A stretch of DNA of 64,000 nt from UBA4479 sp963974935 (GTDB lineage: Bacteria; Pseudomonadota; Alphaproteobacteria; Rhodospirillales; Casp-alpha2), in assembly GCA_963974935.1 (NCBI GenBank), contig CAXBEV010000001.1, positions 372,001 through 436,000 of the forward strand, read 5' to 3'. The notes under the pieces were generated by a model that had not been told where the DNA came from, searched no databases, and saw only the letters and a list, made by a program, of their open reading frames with translations. A program made the translations under genes and the position numbers. Below, piece after piece: positions 17,083 through 26,599 of this stretch (position 1 is the first letter of the stretch; every line of letters begins with the position of its first letter).

Positions 17083-18570
17083 ATGAGTGACGTCAAAACC
17101 TATAAAATGATGATCGGCGGCGAATGGGTTGATGCCGTGGACGGTGAGACGTTCGAGAGTATGAATCCGTTCACCGGCAAGACCTGGGCGCTGATCCCAA
17201 AAGGCGCCAGGGCAGATGCGGACCGTGCCGTCGCGGCTGCCCGCAAAGCGTTCGAGACCGGTGATTGGCCGAAAATGACGGCGACCCAGCGTGGGCATCT
17301 GCTGCGCAAACTCGGTGATTTGATTGCCGAGCGTGCCGAGGCCTTGGCCGCGACCGAGGTCCGTGACAACGGCAAGCTGATCGCTGAAATGGGCATGCAG
17401 CTGAAATACGTGCCGCAGTGGTACTATTACTTCGGTGGGCTCGCCGACAAAATCGAAGGCGCCGTGACGCCGATCGATAAGGCCGAGCATTTTCATTATA
17501 CGCGCCATGAGCCGCTCGGCGTTGTCTGTGCGATCACACCTTGGAATTCGCCTTTGTTGTTGGCGGCGTGGAAGCTCGCGCCGGCGTTGGCAGCGGGCAA
17601 CACGGTGGTGCTTAAACCTTCGGAGTTCACTTCGGCATCGAGCCTTGAATATGCGGCGTTGTTCGAAGAAGCCGGCTTTCCGCCCGGCGTCGTCAATGTC
17701 GTCACCGGTTATGGCCACGAAATCGGGGCCGCGCTGACCGAGCATCCGGGTGTCGACAAAATCACCTTCACCGGCGGGCCTGAAACCGGCAAGCGCGTGT
17801 ACGCCACTGGGGCCGCGCAGTTGAAGCGCGTCAGCCTGGAGCTTGGCGGCAAGTCGCCCAACATCGTATTTGATGACTGCGATATGGAAAATGCCGTCAA
17901 AGGCGCGATCTCGGGTATTTTTGCCGCGACGGGTCAAACGTGCATCGCGGGCTCACGGTTGTTGGTGCAGCAAAGTATCCACGACGAATTCGTCGACAAG
18001 CTGGTGACGTTGGCGAAGACCGCAAAGATGGGCGACCCGATGTCGATGGACACCCAGGTGGGGCCGGTCACCACGGTCCCGCAGTACGAAAAAATTCTCA
18101 GCTATTTGGACATTGCCAAAGATGAAGGTGCGCAGGTGCGGATGGGCGGCGGCAAGGCAGTGCGGCCTGAATGCGGCGACGGCTATTTTGTCGAGCCGAC
18201 TGTGTTTACCGGCGTCAACAACAGCATGCGCATCGCCCAGGAAGAAGTGTTCGGGCCGGTGCTATCGGTGATCCCGTTCAAGGACGAAGAAGAAGCCCTG
18301 CACATCGGCAACGATGTGGTCTATGGCTTGGCTGCGGGCGTGTGGACGCAATCCATGCGCCGTGCGTTTACGATGTCGGAAAAACTCCGTGCCGGTTCGG
18401 TGTGGGTGAATACCTACCGTGCGGTCAGCTACATGGCGCCGTTCGGCGGCTTCAAACAATCGGGCATCGGGCGTGAAAACGGCCAAGACGCGATCCGCGA
18501 GTATATGCAGACGAAATCGGTCTGGATGTCGTATGCCACCGAGACGCCGAACCCGTTCGTGATGCGATGA
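17083..18570 (+). CDS. NAD(P)-dependent aldehyde dehydrogenase
   Basis: This 495-aa aldehyde dehydrogenase superfamily protein has the catalytic Cys287 in TGQTCIAGSRL and the general base Glu253 in LELGGKSPNIVF. The Asn-containing motif AITPWNSPLLLAAWKLAPAL is also present. It belongs to the betaine-aldehyde/semialdehyde group by overall pattern, but the substrate is not certain. A GGGAGAGG ribosome-binding site precedes the ATG. Its stop overlaps the next SDR gene as ATGA. In this operon it would oxidise the aldehyde released by the TPP decarboxylase. Confidence 0.93.
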   Translation: MSDVKTYKMMIGGEWVDAVDGETFESMNPFTGKTWALIPKGARADADRAVAAARKAFETGDWPKMTATQRGHLLRKLGDLIAERAEALAATEVRDNGKLIAEMGMQLKYVPQWYYYFGGLADKIEGAVTPIDKAEHFHYTRHEPLGVVCAITPWNSPLLLAAWKLAPALAAGNTVVLKPSEFTSASSLEYAALFEEAGFPPGVVNVVTGYGHEIGAALTEHPGVDKITFTGGPETGKRVYATGAAQLKRVSLELGGKSPNIVFDDCDMENAVKGAISGIFAATGQTCIAGSRLLVQQSIHDEFVDKLVTLAKTAKMGDPMSMDTQVGPVTTVPQYEKILSYLDIAKDEGAQVRMGGGKAVRPECGDGYFVEPTVFTGVNNSMRIAQEEVFGPVLSVIPFKDEEEALHIGNDVVYGLAAGVWTQSMRRAFTMSEKLRAGSVWVNTYRAVSYMAPFGGFKQSGIGRENGQDAIREYMQTKSVWMSYATETPNPFVMR

Positions 18571-19307
18571 CCGCAACGAAGACCGTCCTGATCACCGGCG
18601 GTTCGCGGGGCATCGGGGCGGCGACCGTGCGGCGCTTTGCCGACGCCGGCTGGCAGGTCCATTTTACGTATGTGTCGAACGAAGCGGCAGCGCGCGAGGT
18701 GGCGACGGAGACCGGCGCTCAGGCGCTGCAGTGCAACGTCGGCTCGGAGCCCGCAATTCTGACGACGATGGCGTCATTAGATGGCGATGGGGTCGTCTTG
18801 GATGCGCTGGTCAACAATGCCGGGATCACCGGGCCGAAGCGGCGCATGGTCGAGGTCACGTCCGCCACCCTCGAAGAGGTCTGCCGGGTTAATATTATCG
18901 GTACGGCGTTGATGTGCCGCGAAGCCGTGGCGCGGATGTCGACGGCGAGTGGCGGGCGCGGTGGGGTGATCTGCAATCTGTCGTCGACGGCAACGCTGGC
19001 CGGCAGTCCGAACCAGTGGATCGATTACGCGGCCAGCAAAGGCGCCGTGGATATTTTGACCAAAGGCTTGGCCCGCGAAGTCGGTGAACAGGGCATCCGC
19101 GTCAATGCCGTGGCGCCGGGCTATACGCTCACCGACATGGCGCGCGAAGGTGAGATTGAAGCCCGCTTCGACAGCTTTCGCCACGAAGTCCCGATGGGCC
19201 GCATCGGTCAGGTCGAAGAAGTTGCAAACGGGATTTATTGGCTGTGTTCGGATGAGGCGTCGTATGTGACAGGCGCGATCTTGCCCGTTGCCGGCGGACG
19301 GGTTTAA
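18567..19307 (+). CDS. Short-chain dehydrogenase/reductase
   Basis: This 246-aa classical SDR has the cofactor loop TGGSRGIGAAT near residue 10, NNAG near residue 85, and the Ser-Tyr-Lys set in NLSSTATLAG and DYAASKGAVD. It is translationally coupled to the aldehyde dehydrogenase by a 4-bp overlap and is the last gene of the TTT operon. A likely job is interconversion of the imported 2-hydroxy acid and the 2-oxo acid fed to the decarboxylase. Its stop overlaps the stop of the convergent hutG-like gene by 3 bp. Confidence 0.9.
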   Translation: MTATKTVLITGGSRGIGAATVRRFADAGWQVHFTYVSNEAAAREVATETGAQALQCNVGSEPAILTTMASLDGDGVVLDALVNNAGITGPKRRMVEVTSATLEEVCRVNIIGTALMCREAVARMSTASGGRGGVICNLSSTATLAGSPNQWIDYAASKGAVDILTKGLAREVGEQGIRVNAVAPGYTLTDMAREGEIEARFDSFRHEVPMGRIGQVEEVANGIYWLCSDEASYVTGAILPVAGGRV

Positions 19308-20095
19308 GGCCGAAACGCCAGCATTGCCTGGATGAAGCGTTGCAGCACTGGCTGAATGCCGGCGGCGAGATCTTCGCGGTAACCGTACGGATATTCTTCA
19401 TCCATGTATGTCGCCCAGCTGAGCTCTAACTGCACGGCGTGCACATTGTTCGCCGGGTCGCCATAGTGGCGCGTGACAAAACCGCCGATGAAACGCCCGT
19501 TCATGATCTGTGTGTAGCCGTGGGCCTCTGCGGCGACTTCGGCGAGCGCGCTTTCAAGCGCTGGGGCACAGCTTGCGCCGTTGTTGGTGCCGATGTTGAT
19601 GTCCCATAATTTACCGTCGAAATAGCGCGGCTGGACGCTTTTGATCGAATGCGCGTCCCACAACAACGCATACCCATGCTCGGCCTTGATCGCTTCGAGG
19701 GCATCGGCGAGTTTGGCATGATACGGCACATGATAGGTATCGCGGCGCTGGTCGCGTTCGGCATCATCCGGTTCTTCGCCCGGCAGATAAACGGGCTCGT
19801 AGGCACCTGTTTGGCGTGGCAGCAGGCCTTCGGTGTCTTGCCCCGGATATAACGAAACGTCTTCGGGTGGCCGATTCAAATCAATCACGAATCGGTTATG
19901 CGTTGCCACCAGCATCGACGCGCCCATGGCGTGCGCGAAATCATAAAGTCGGTCCACATGCCAATCTGTGTTTGGTGTCCGCAGCGCTTCGGGCGTCATG
20001 CGCTTGGCGAGATCGTCGGGGATGTAGGTGCCGGCATGCGGCACGTCGATCAAAAGCGGCGACGTGCCTTGGCTGAATTTATAAAGGTCCATCAC
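19304..20095 (-). CDS. hutG: N-formylglutamate amidohydrolase
   Basis: This 263-aa protein matches N-formylglutamate deformylase. It has DVPHAGTYIPDDL near the start (metal-binding His), VATHNRFVIDLNRPPED, and WDAHSIKSVQPRYFDGK, all typical HutG segments. The enzyme releases formate from N-formylglutamate at the end of one histidine-degradation branch. No other hut genes are nearby. It overlaps the amidase gene upstream by 4 bp, so deformylation and omega-amidase activity may serve glutamate/glutamine salvage. A second, more divergent family member is encoded at 52708. Confidence 0.9.
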   Translation of the reverse strand: MMDLYKFSQGTSPLLIDVPHAGTYIPDDLAKRMTPEALRTPNTDWHVDRLYDFAHAMGASMLVATHNRFVIDLNRPPEDVSLYPGQDTEGLLPRQTGAYEPVYLPGEEPDDAERDQRRDTYHVPYHAKLADALEAIKAEHGYALLWDAHSIKSVQPRYFDGKLWDINIGTNNGASCAPALESALAEVAAEAHGYTQIMNGRFIGGFVTRHYGDPANNVHAVQLELSWATYMDEEYPYGYREDLAAGIQPVLQRFIQAMLAFRP

Positions 20096-20946
20096 TCGGC
20101 TGCCTTATTGTTGTGGATAGGGTTGGGTTGGTCGTAGGGGCGGTCATGGGTCAGTGCCGGTATCCGCTGGCGGGCCTTGGCGACTTGGTCCGGATCGATC
20201 TCGGCGATAACGATGTCTTCTTTGTCTTCCTTGCCTTCGCCCAAAATCTCGCCCCATGGGTTGATGATCAACGAATGGCCATAGGTGCGCGCTTTGCCAT
20301 GATAGCCCGACTGGCAGGTCGCGAACACGAAACACCCGGTCTCGATCGCCCGCGCACGCAGTAATACATGCCAATGCGCGCTGCCGGTTTTGTGAGTGAA
20401 TGCGGCGGGACACGTCAGAAAATCTGCGCCGGCTTTGGCAAGATCACGGTACAAGTGCGGAAACCGCACGTCGTAGCAGATCGACAGACCCATATTGCCC
20501 CAAGGCGTATCGGTGGTGACGGCGCGGGCGCCCGGGCTCAATGTTGCGGATTCTTGGTATTGTTCGCCGGCGCTCAAATTGACGTCGAACAGATGAATTT
20601 TCTCATAGGTCGCCCGGACGCTACCGGTGTCATCAAACACGTACTGGCGGTTATAGGCGCGACCGTCCGGTGACGGCACGGCAACCGAGCCCAACACGCT
20701 CCAGATACCAAGCTCGCGGCTCAGTGCGGAAAATCGCTTCAGCGCCGGGTGTTCGTCCTCGGCGATTGGGCTGGTGTGTATGCCGGTCTCGTCGACGTGG
20801 TAGCACGAGAAATATTCCGCGAGCACGATCATCTCTGCGCCGTCGGCGGCAGCCTTGCGGCTCAAAGCCTCGGCCCGGTCCAGTGTTTCGGTCATGTCGG
20901 CGCCGGCGCAGGTTTGCACCAATCCGACCTTGAACGTCTTGCTCAT
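20092..20946 (-). CDS. Carbon-nitrogen hydrolase (Nit2/omega-amidase-like)
   Basis: This nitrilase-superfamily protein of about 284 aa has the complete Glu-Lys-Cys triad: Glu in IVLAEYFSCYHV, Lys in TYEKIHLFDVN, and Cys in GLSICYDVRFP. The closest recognisable group is Nit1/Nit2, which hydrolyse deaminated glutathione or alpha-ketoglutaramate. I chose the ATG at 20946, which has GGGGAGA at good spacing, rather than the upstream frame extension. It is co-transcribed with hutG (4-bp overlap) and divergent from the acyl-CoA synthetase gene. Confidence 0.9.
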   Translation of the reverse strand: MSKTFKVGLVQTCAGADMTETLDRAEALSRKAAADGAEMIVLAEYFSCYHVDETGIHTSPIAEDEHPALKRFSALSRELGIWSVLGSVAVPSPDGRAYNRQYVFDDTGSVRATYEKIHLFDVNLSAGEQYQESATLSPGARAVTTDTPWGNMGLSICYDVRFPHLYRDLAKAGADFLTCPAAFTHKTGSAHWHVLLRARAIETGCFVFATCQSGYHGKARTYGHSLIINPWGEILGEGKEDKEDIVIAEIDPDQVAKARQRIPALTHDRPYDQPNPIHNNKAAE

Positions 20947-21062
20947 ACGATGTCTCCCCTTGCTGACTTTGTGTAGCGCGCAAAAGATAGGCACGGCAAG
21001 TCTTCCGGCGCCGGGCTCGGAGTGCTATCACTAAAGAAATATAAAATATCGGGAGGGGCCGC

Positions 21063-22721
21063 ATGGCTAAAAACATCTTTGAGCAGGACCTCGGCAAGAC
21101 GCCTGCGAATTATCAACCGCTGACCCCGCTCACGTATTTGGACTGGGCTGCGCGGGTATTTCCTAACAAAACTGCCGTTGTGCACGGGCCTGCGCGGACC
21201 ACGTGGGCCGAGTTTGATGCTCGCTGTCGCCGCTTGGCCTCTGCGTTGATCAAGCGGGGCATCGGTGTCGGCGACACGGTGTCGGTGATGTCGCCCAATG
21301 CTCCGGCGATGCTGGAAGCGCACTACGGCATCCCGATGGCGGGCGCGGTGTTGAATGCGCTGAACTATCGCCTTGAGGCCGAGACCATCGCGTTCATTCT
21401 GCGTCATGCCGAAACCAAGGTGTTGATCACCGACCGGGAATTCTCGCCGGTCATCCGCGAAGCTTTGGCGATCTTGGACAACCCGGACCTTGTTGTGATT
21501 GATGTCGACGATGCGCTGGCTAAGGGCGGGCAGTTGATCGGGAATATGACCTATGAAGATTTGTTGGCCGAGGGCGATCCGGATTTCGTCTGGCAGCCGC
21601 CCGAAGACGAATGGCAGGCGATTTGCCTGAACTATACGTCGGGCACCACCGGCAACCCGAAGGGCGTCGTGTACCATCACCGAGGCGCGTATCTGAATGC
21701 GCTCGGCAATGCGCTGGTGTTTCGCTTGGGGCCGGAAAGCGTCTATCTGTGGACGCTACCGATGTTCCACTGCAACGGTTGGACGTACACCTGGGCGGTG
21801 ACGGCGGTCGGCGGCACGCACGTGTGTCTGCGCGAGGTCGATCCGGCACAGATATTCCCGCTGATCGAAGAAAACACGGTGACGCACATGTGCGGTGCAC
21901 CGATTGTCTTGAACATGCTCGTGCACGCACCCAAGGACGTGAAGCGGCGCTTTAAGCACACCATTGAGGTCGCCACCGGTGGCGCCGCGCCGCCGTCCAC
22001 GGTGATCTCAAAAATGGAAGCAATGGGCTTCAACGTGACGCACTTGTATGGCCTGACGGAGACCTATGGGCCGTCGACGGTCTGCGTGTTCCAACCCGAA
22101 TGGGATGCTTTGCCGCTAGATGAGCGGGCCACCAAGATGTCTCGCCAAGGGGTGCGTTATCCGACGCTCGCCCATCAGACCATCCGTGACAGCGACAGCC
22201 TTGATCTGGTGCCCGAAGACGGCGCGACCTTGGGCGAAATCATGTTTCAGTCGAACACGGTGATGAAAGGGTATTTGAAAAACCCGGATGCCACGAAGGC
22301 CGCGTTTAAAGGCGGTTGGTTTCATACCGGCGACCTCGCGGTGCAGCACGACGATGGCTACATCGAAATCAAGGATCGCTCCAAAGACATCATCATTTCC
22401 GGCGGCGAAAACATCTCGTCGTTGGAAGTCGAAGAGGTCCTTTATAAGCATCCGGACGTGATGGAATGCGCGGTCGTCGCCATGCCGTCGGAAAAATGGG
22501 GCGAGACGCCGTGCGCGTTCGTCACACCGACCGCCGAAGCCGACGGCATGCTGGATGCCAAAGAGCTGATCGATTTCTGCAAAGAACGGATGGCACGCTT
22601 TAAAGCACCGACCCAGGTGGTGTTCGGGCCGTTACCGAAGACATCGACCGGCAAGATTCAGAAATTTAATTTGCGGGTGTCAGCCACGGCGCTCGCCGAA
22701 AAATTAGGGAATGTTAAATGA
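21063..22721 (+). CDS. Acyl-CoA synthetase (AMP-forming, DmdB/medium-chain type)
   Basis: This 552-aa adenylate-forming enzyme has the P-loop-like motif NYTSGTTGNPKGVVYHHRG, the YGLTETYGP motif, GGWFHTGDLAV, and the C-terminal catalytic Lys in PKTSTGKIQKFNLR. By pattern it belongs with medium-chain/branched acyl-CoA ligases that include 3-methylmercaptopropionyl-CoA ligase DmdB. It activates a carboxylic acid to its CoA thioester in the cytoplasm. A GGGAGGGG ribosome-binding site precedes the ATG. It overlaps the following SDR gene by 4 bp. Confidence 0.9.
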   Translation: MAKNIFEQDLGKTPANYQPLTPLTYLDWAARVFPNKTAVVHGPARTTWAEFDARCRRLASALIKRGIGVGDTVSVMSPNAPAMLEAHYGIPMAGAVLNALNYRLEAETIAFILRHAETKVLITDREFSPVIREALAILDNPDLVVIDVDDALAKGGQLIGNMTYEDLLAEGDPDFVWQPPEDEWQAICLNYTSGTTGNPKGVVYHHRGAYLNALGNALVFRLGPESVYLWTLPMFHCNGWTYTWAVTAVGGTHVCLREVDPAQIFPLIEENTVTHMCGAPIVLNMLVHAPKDVKRRFKHTIEVATGGAAPPSTVISKMEAMGFNVTHLYGLTETYGPSTVCVFQPEWDALPLDERATKMSRQGVRYPTLAHQTIRDSDSLDLVPEDGATLGEIMFQSNTVMKGYLKNPDATKAAFKGGWFHTGDLAVQHDDGYIEIKDRSKDIIISGGENISSLEVEEVLYKHPDVMECAVVAMPSEKWGETPCAFVTPTAEADGMLDAKELIDFCKERMARFKAPTQVVFGPLPKTSTGKIQKFNLRVSATALAEKLGNVK

Positions 22722-23479
22722 GCGGATTTCAAATGCAGGGCAAGACCGTGCTCGTGACCGGCGCCTCAAGCGGCCTCGGCCAACACTTCGCCCGGGTCTT
22801 GGCCGGGGCAGGGGCGCAGGTCGCTGTGGCCGCACGCAGGCGTGAGAAGCTCGAAGACCTGGCCCAAGAAATCACCGACGCCGGCGGTAAAGCACTTGCG
22901 GTGAGCATGGACGTGACCGACCGCGCCAGCGTTTCAGCCGCCTTGGATGAGATCGCACAAAACCTCGCGATCCCGGATGTGTTGATCAACAACGCCGGCG
23001 TTGCCAGTGGCGCGGCGGCACTTGATGTCACCGATGCGGACTGGCGCAAGATCATGGACACCAACGTCGATGGTGCCTGGATCGTCGCCCAGGAAACCGC
23101 CCGCCGGATGCGCGACAACGGCGGCGGCAACATCGTCAACACGGCTTCGATCCTTGGTTTTCGGGTGTCCATGGGGGTTGCACCCTATGCGGTCTCGAAG
23201 GCCGCCGTCGTGCAGATGACAAAAGTCTTGGCCTTAGAACTGGCGCGCTTTGGCATCCGCGTGAATGCTCTGGCACCCGGTTATATTGAGACCGATCTGA
23301 ACATTGATTACCTGAAATCCGACTCCGGCCAAGCGATGCTCAAGCGCGTGCCGATGCGCCGCGCCGGCGCCCTCAGTGATTTGGACGGCCCGCTGTTGCT
23401 TTTGGCGTCCGATGCGTCGTCATACATGAACGGCGCGGTGATCCCAGTCGACGGCGGGCACTTGGTGAATACGCTTTAA
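22718..23479 (+). CDS. Short-chain dehydrogenase/reductase (acyl-CoA pathway)
   Basis: This 253-aa classical SDR has TGASSGLGQHFARVLAGAG as the NAD(P) loop, NNAGVASGAA, the catalytic Ser in NTASILGFRV and Tyr/Lys in YAVSKAAVVQ. The coupling to the acyl-CoA synthetase (ATGA overlap) suggests it acts on a 3-hydroxyacyl or 3-oxoacyl intermediate. It could equally be an alcohol dehydrogenase of another substrate. Confidence 0.9.
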   Translation: MSGFQMQGKTVLVTGASSGLGQHFARVLAGAGAQVAVAARRREKLEDLAQEITDAGGKALAVSMDVTDRASVSAALDEIAQNLAIPDVLINNAGVASGAAALDVTDADWRKIMDTNVDGAWIVAQETARRMRDNGGGNIVNTASILGFRVSMGVAPYAVSKAAVVQMTKVLALELARFGIRVNALAPGYIETDLNIDYLKSDSGQAMLKRVPMRRAGALSDLDGPLLLLASDASSYMNGAVIPVDGGHLVNTL

Positions 23480-23486
23480 CGCACAC

Positions 23487-24935
23487 TCAATTATCGGCGG
23501 GGAGCCCTTCGAAGGTCTCGCGGATGTCTTTGCGGGTTGGCTTTTTACCCGGACGGCGGCGGACACTGGTGCCCACCTTGCTTTCGATGTACTCAATCAT
23601 CTTGCCGGCGACATTGAGACCAGTTGCCCGTTCGATTCCTTCGAAGCCGGGCGACGAATTAATTTCCAACACTTTCGGGCCGCTGTCTGAACGCAGGATA
23701 TCCACGCCGCAGATGCCGAGTCCGATCACCTTGGCGGCTTTGCGGGCAATCGCGGATTCTTCTTTGGACAGCTTGGTCTTCATGACCGTGCCGCCTTGGT
23801 GTACGTTGGCGCGGAACTCACCTTCGGCGGCTTGACGCATCATAGCTGCGACGACTTTGCCGCCGATCACCAAGCAGCGTAGGTCGGCGCCGGCAGCTTC
23901 TTTGATGAATTCCTGCACCAAAAAATTGGCACCCAAGCCGCGGAATGCGCCAATGACGCTTTCGGCGGCCTTGCGGGTTTCGCCGAGCACGACACCCTTG
24001 CCTTGTGTGCCTTCCATCAGTTTCACGATCAGCGGTGCGCCGCCGACAATCTCGATCAGTTCTTTGGTATCGTGGGGTGAGTGGGCGAACGCGGTCACCG
24101 GCATATCAATTTGATGTTGTGCCAAAATTTGATGCGCGAACAATTTGTCGCGGGACGCACCGATGGCCATTGCCTTGTTGACGCAAAATGCACCCATCAA
24201 GTCGAATTGCCGTACGACGGCCATACCGTAGGCCGTCACCGACGTGCCGACGCGTGGGATTACGGCGTCGAACTGCGGCAACACGCGGCCATCGTAGTGT
24301 ACTTCGGGCGCCAGCGAGTTGATGTTCATGTAACACCGCGTCGTGTTGATGACCTCGCACACGTGGCCGCGCTCTTCGGCGGCTTGGACGATGCGCCGCG
24401 TGGTAAAGTTGTTTGGCTCACGCGTCAAAAGGCAAATCCGAAGTGTTCGCTTTGACGGCTTGGCTTTTTTGACCTTCGCATACAGATCGTATGACAGCTT
24501 TTCCTGTAGATGCGACTTGTTCGGGTTGACGATCATGTCTTTGCCGATGGCGCGTCGGCCCAGCAGCATTCGATACTGCATGTTGTCGCGGTTTGTCAGT
24601 GTGACCTCAATCGGCCAACGGCGATCACCGATGCGGATGTGGGTCTCGATGACGTAGCGCAACTCGCTCTCGCCGTTGGAACTCGTGACTTCGCGGCGGT
24701 CGGCGACTTTTGCCGAGCACAGCATCTCAATTTCCGGTCGATCGGGTATCGGATGAATTTTGAAGCGCACATGCGGATTCTTGTCGCCACCGAACGGCTC
24801 AATCGCATAGGCGTGCAGCGCCGATGTTCGGGCGCCTGTGTCGATCTTAGCGACGATGGCGGGGATTTCCAGGTCGGGCAACGCAACCCATTCTTCCCAG
24901 CCTAAAACGGTCAGGTCGCTGTTTTGATCGGACAT
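23487..24935 (-). CDS. rimK: RimB-RimK fusion: zinc/aspartyl-protease-like domain plus ATP-grasp ligase
   Basis: This 482-aa protein has two parts. Residues about 8-150 are the RimB/ATP-dependent zinc-protease-like domain with KIDTGARTSALHA, a retropepsin-like motif, and LLGRRAIG. Residues about 165-455 are a RimK-type ATP-grasp ligase with PLIVKLMEGTQGKGVVLGE and KVLEINSSPGFEGIE (Mg-binding). RimK adds glutamates to the C-terminus of ribosomal protein S6, and RimB trims them. Here both activities seem joined in one chain. A basic tail follows (RRRPGKKPTRKD). The gene stands alone, divergent from the DUF924 gene. Confidence 0.88.
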   Translation of the reverse strand: MSDQNSDLTVLGWEEWVALPDLEIPAIVAKIDTGARTSALHAYAIEPFGGDKNPHVRFKIHPIPDRPEIEMLCSAKVADRREVTSSNGESELRYVIETHIRIGDRRWPIEVTLTNRDNMQYRMLLGRRAIGKDMIVNPNKSHLQEKLSYDLYAKVKKAKPSKRTLRICLLTREPNNFTTRRIVQAAEERGHVCEVINTTRCYMNINSLAPEVHYDGRVLPQFDAVIPRVGTSVTAYGMAVVRQFDLMGAFCVNKAMAIGASRDKLFAHQILAQHQIDMPVTAFAHSPHDTKELIEIVGGAPLIVKLMEGTQGKGVVLGETRKAAESVIGAFRGLGANFLVQEFIKEAAGADLRCLVIGGKVVAAMMRQAAEGEFRANVHQGGTVMKTKLSKEESAIARKAAKVIGLGICGVDILRSDSGPKVLEINSSPGFEGIERATGLNVAGKMIEYIESKVGTSVRRRPGKKPTRKDIRETFEGLPADN

Positions 24936-25047
24936 GTGACTTTGCTCATGATGTTGTATGGTTGCCGGGTGCGGTCGCGCCGGACCATAACCGACGTGCC
25001 CGGATCACCGCAAACACGCAGTATCGTTTTTTCACGAAAGCCGCTCT

Positions 25048-25617
25048 ATGAAAGACATCACCCAAAGCGTTCTGGAATTTTGGTTCGGCAAGGTGACCGA
25101 CCCGGCGGACTCCGCGCCGCAACCATTTTGGTTTAAGTCGACGCCTGACCTAGATGCAAACATCCGCACCCGGTTTGGTAGTCTGCTCGGTCAAGCCCGC
25201 GCCGGTGCGTTCGAAGGCAGAGCTAAAACGGCGGATGACCACTTGGCGGTGATCCTTATCTTGGATCAATTTTCCCGCAATATTCATCGGGATACCGCAG
25301 CCGCCTTTGCCGGCGACGCTTTGGCCAGGGATTGGGCACGGCGGATGATCGCCGAGGGCTATGATATGCGCCAGCCCGCACCGCACCGCCGGGTGTTCTG
25401 TTATATGCCCTTGGAACACAGTGAAGATATCGAAGATCAACATGACGCGGTTCGTTTGATCTCAGCCATTGAGGATGACAGCTACACGCGGTTCGCTGAA
25501 GCGCACCGCGACGTGATCGCCGAATTCGGGCGCTTCCCACACCGCAACGCGTTGCTGGGCCGCCCGTCATCTCGGGCCGAGGTGGCGTATTTATCGAAAA
25601 AAGGCGCAGGGTTCTAG
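25048..25617 (+). CDS. DUF924 family protein
   Basis: This 189-aa protein matches the DUF924 family, including EFWFGKVTDP near the start, LDQFSRNIHRDTAAAFAGD in the middle, and FCYMPLEHSEDIEDQ. The family is all-helical with a TPR-like fold and no known function. The length is typical. It lies 22 bp upstream of an alpha/beta hydrolase gene on the same strand. Confidence 0.9.
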   Translation: MKDITQSVLEFWFGKVTDPADSAPQPFWFKSTPDLDANIRTRFGSLLGQARAGAFEGRAKTADDHLAVILILDQFSRNIHRDTAAAFAGDALARDWARRMIAEGYDMRQPAPHRRVFCYMPLEHSEDIEDQHDAVRLISAIEDDSYTRFAEAHRDVIAEFGRFPHRNALLGRPSSRAEVAYLSKKGAGF

Positions 25618-25639
25618 AAGTGCTAGGGGAAGGTACATC

Positions 25640-26524
25640 GTGAGATATGCAGAACGTGACGGCGTAAAGCTCTATTTCGACGATACCGGCGAAGGGCCGC
25701 CGATAATATTCTTGCACGAATACGGCGGTGATCATCGTAGTTGGGAGCCGCAGGTGCGCTACTTCAGCCGCTGGCACCGTTGTATCGTGACCGCGGCGCG
25801 GGGCTATCCGCCCTCGGACGTGCCGGATGATGCTGCACTTTATGGTCAAGGTCACGCCATCAACGATGCGGTGGCTGTGCTCGATCATCTAGGCTTGGAC
25901 AAGGTTATCGTGATTGGTTTGTCCATGGGCGGCTACACGGCGCTCCGGCTTGCTCTACAGATGCCCAAGCGGATAACGGCCATTGTCGCCGCTTCGGCTG
26001 GGTCCGGATCGTACCCGGCGCACCGTGAGGCATTTCAGCGCGAGGCTGAAAAACTCGCCGCAGAGATTTTGCGCCAAGGCCGGATGCTGGCCGATGACTT
26101 CGCCATGGGCCCGACCCGCACCCAGCTCAAGCGCAAAGACCCCCGCGGTTGGGTTGAGTTCCGGGACCACTTGGCCGAACATCCGGCGGTGGGCGCCGCG
26201 CACACGCTGTCCAACGTGCAGGCGAAACGGCCGTCACTCTATGATTTTGAAGACCAACTCAGCGCATGCCGGGTGCCGACGCTGCTGATGGTCGGCGACG
26301 AGGACGAGGCCTGCCTGGATGCCAATGTGTGGCTGAAGCGCACGATGCCGATTGCCGGTCTCGACATTGCGCCGAAATCCGGGCACTTGCTGAATTTGGA
26401 AGACCCGGCCCGCTTCAATGGAACGATTTTGAGCTTTTTGCATACGGTCCGCGCAGACGCATGGGACGTGCGCGCCACGCCGTCTGGCAGTTTTGGCGGC
26501 GTCGGCCCGGCCAGCGACGTATAA
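25640..26524 (+). CDS. Alpha/beta-fold hydrolase
   Basis: This 294-aa alpha/beta hydrolase has the nucleophile elbow GLSMGGYTAL (Ser near residue 96), an oxyanion-hole stretch IIFLHEYGGDHRSWEPQ, an acid candidate in MVGDEDEACL, and the terminal His in KSGHLLNLEDP. The start at 25640 is a GTG with AGGGGAAGG before it. Substrate is unknown; being just upstream of an acyl-CoA dehydrogenase it may act on a fatty ester or thioester. Confidence 0.85.
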   Translation: MRYAERDGVKLYFDDTGEGPPIIFLHEYGGDHRSWEPQVRYFSRWHRCIVTAARGYPPSDVPDDAALYGQGHAINDAVAVLDHLGLDKVIVIGLSMGGYTALRLALQMPKRITAIVAASAGSGSYPAHREAFQREAEKLAAEILRQGRMLADDFAMGPTRTQLKRKDPRGWVEFRDHLAEHPAVGAAHTLSNVQAKRPSLYDFEDQLSACRVPTLLMVGDEDEACLDANVWLKRTMPIAGLDIAPKSGHLLNLEDPARFNGTILSFLHTVRADAWDVRATPSGSFGGVGPASDV

Positions 26525-26599
26525 ATTAAACAATCCCCTCTCGGGGTGTTGAGAAAGCTTGCCGCGCGCGCAACAATGCGTCGACTCAAGGAGAATATT

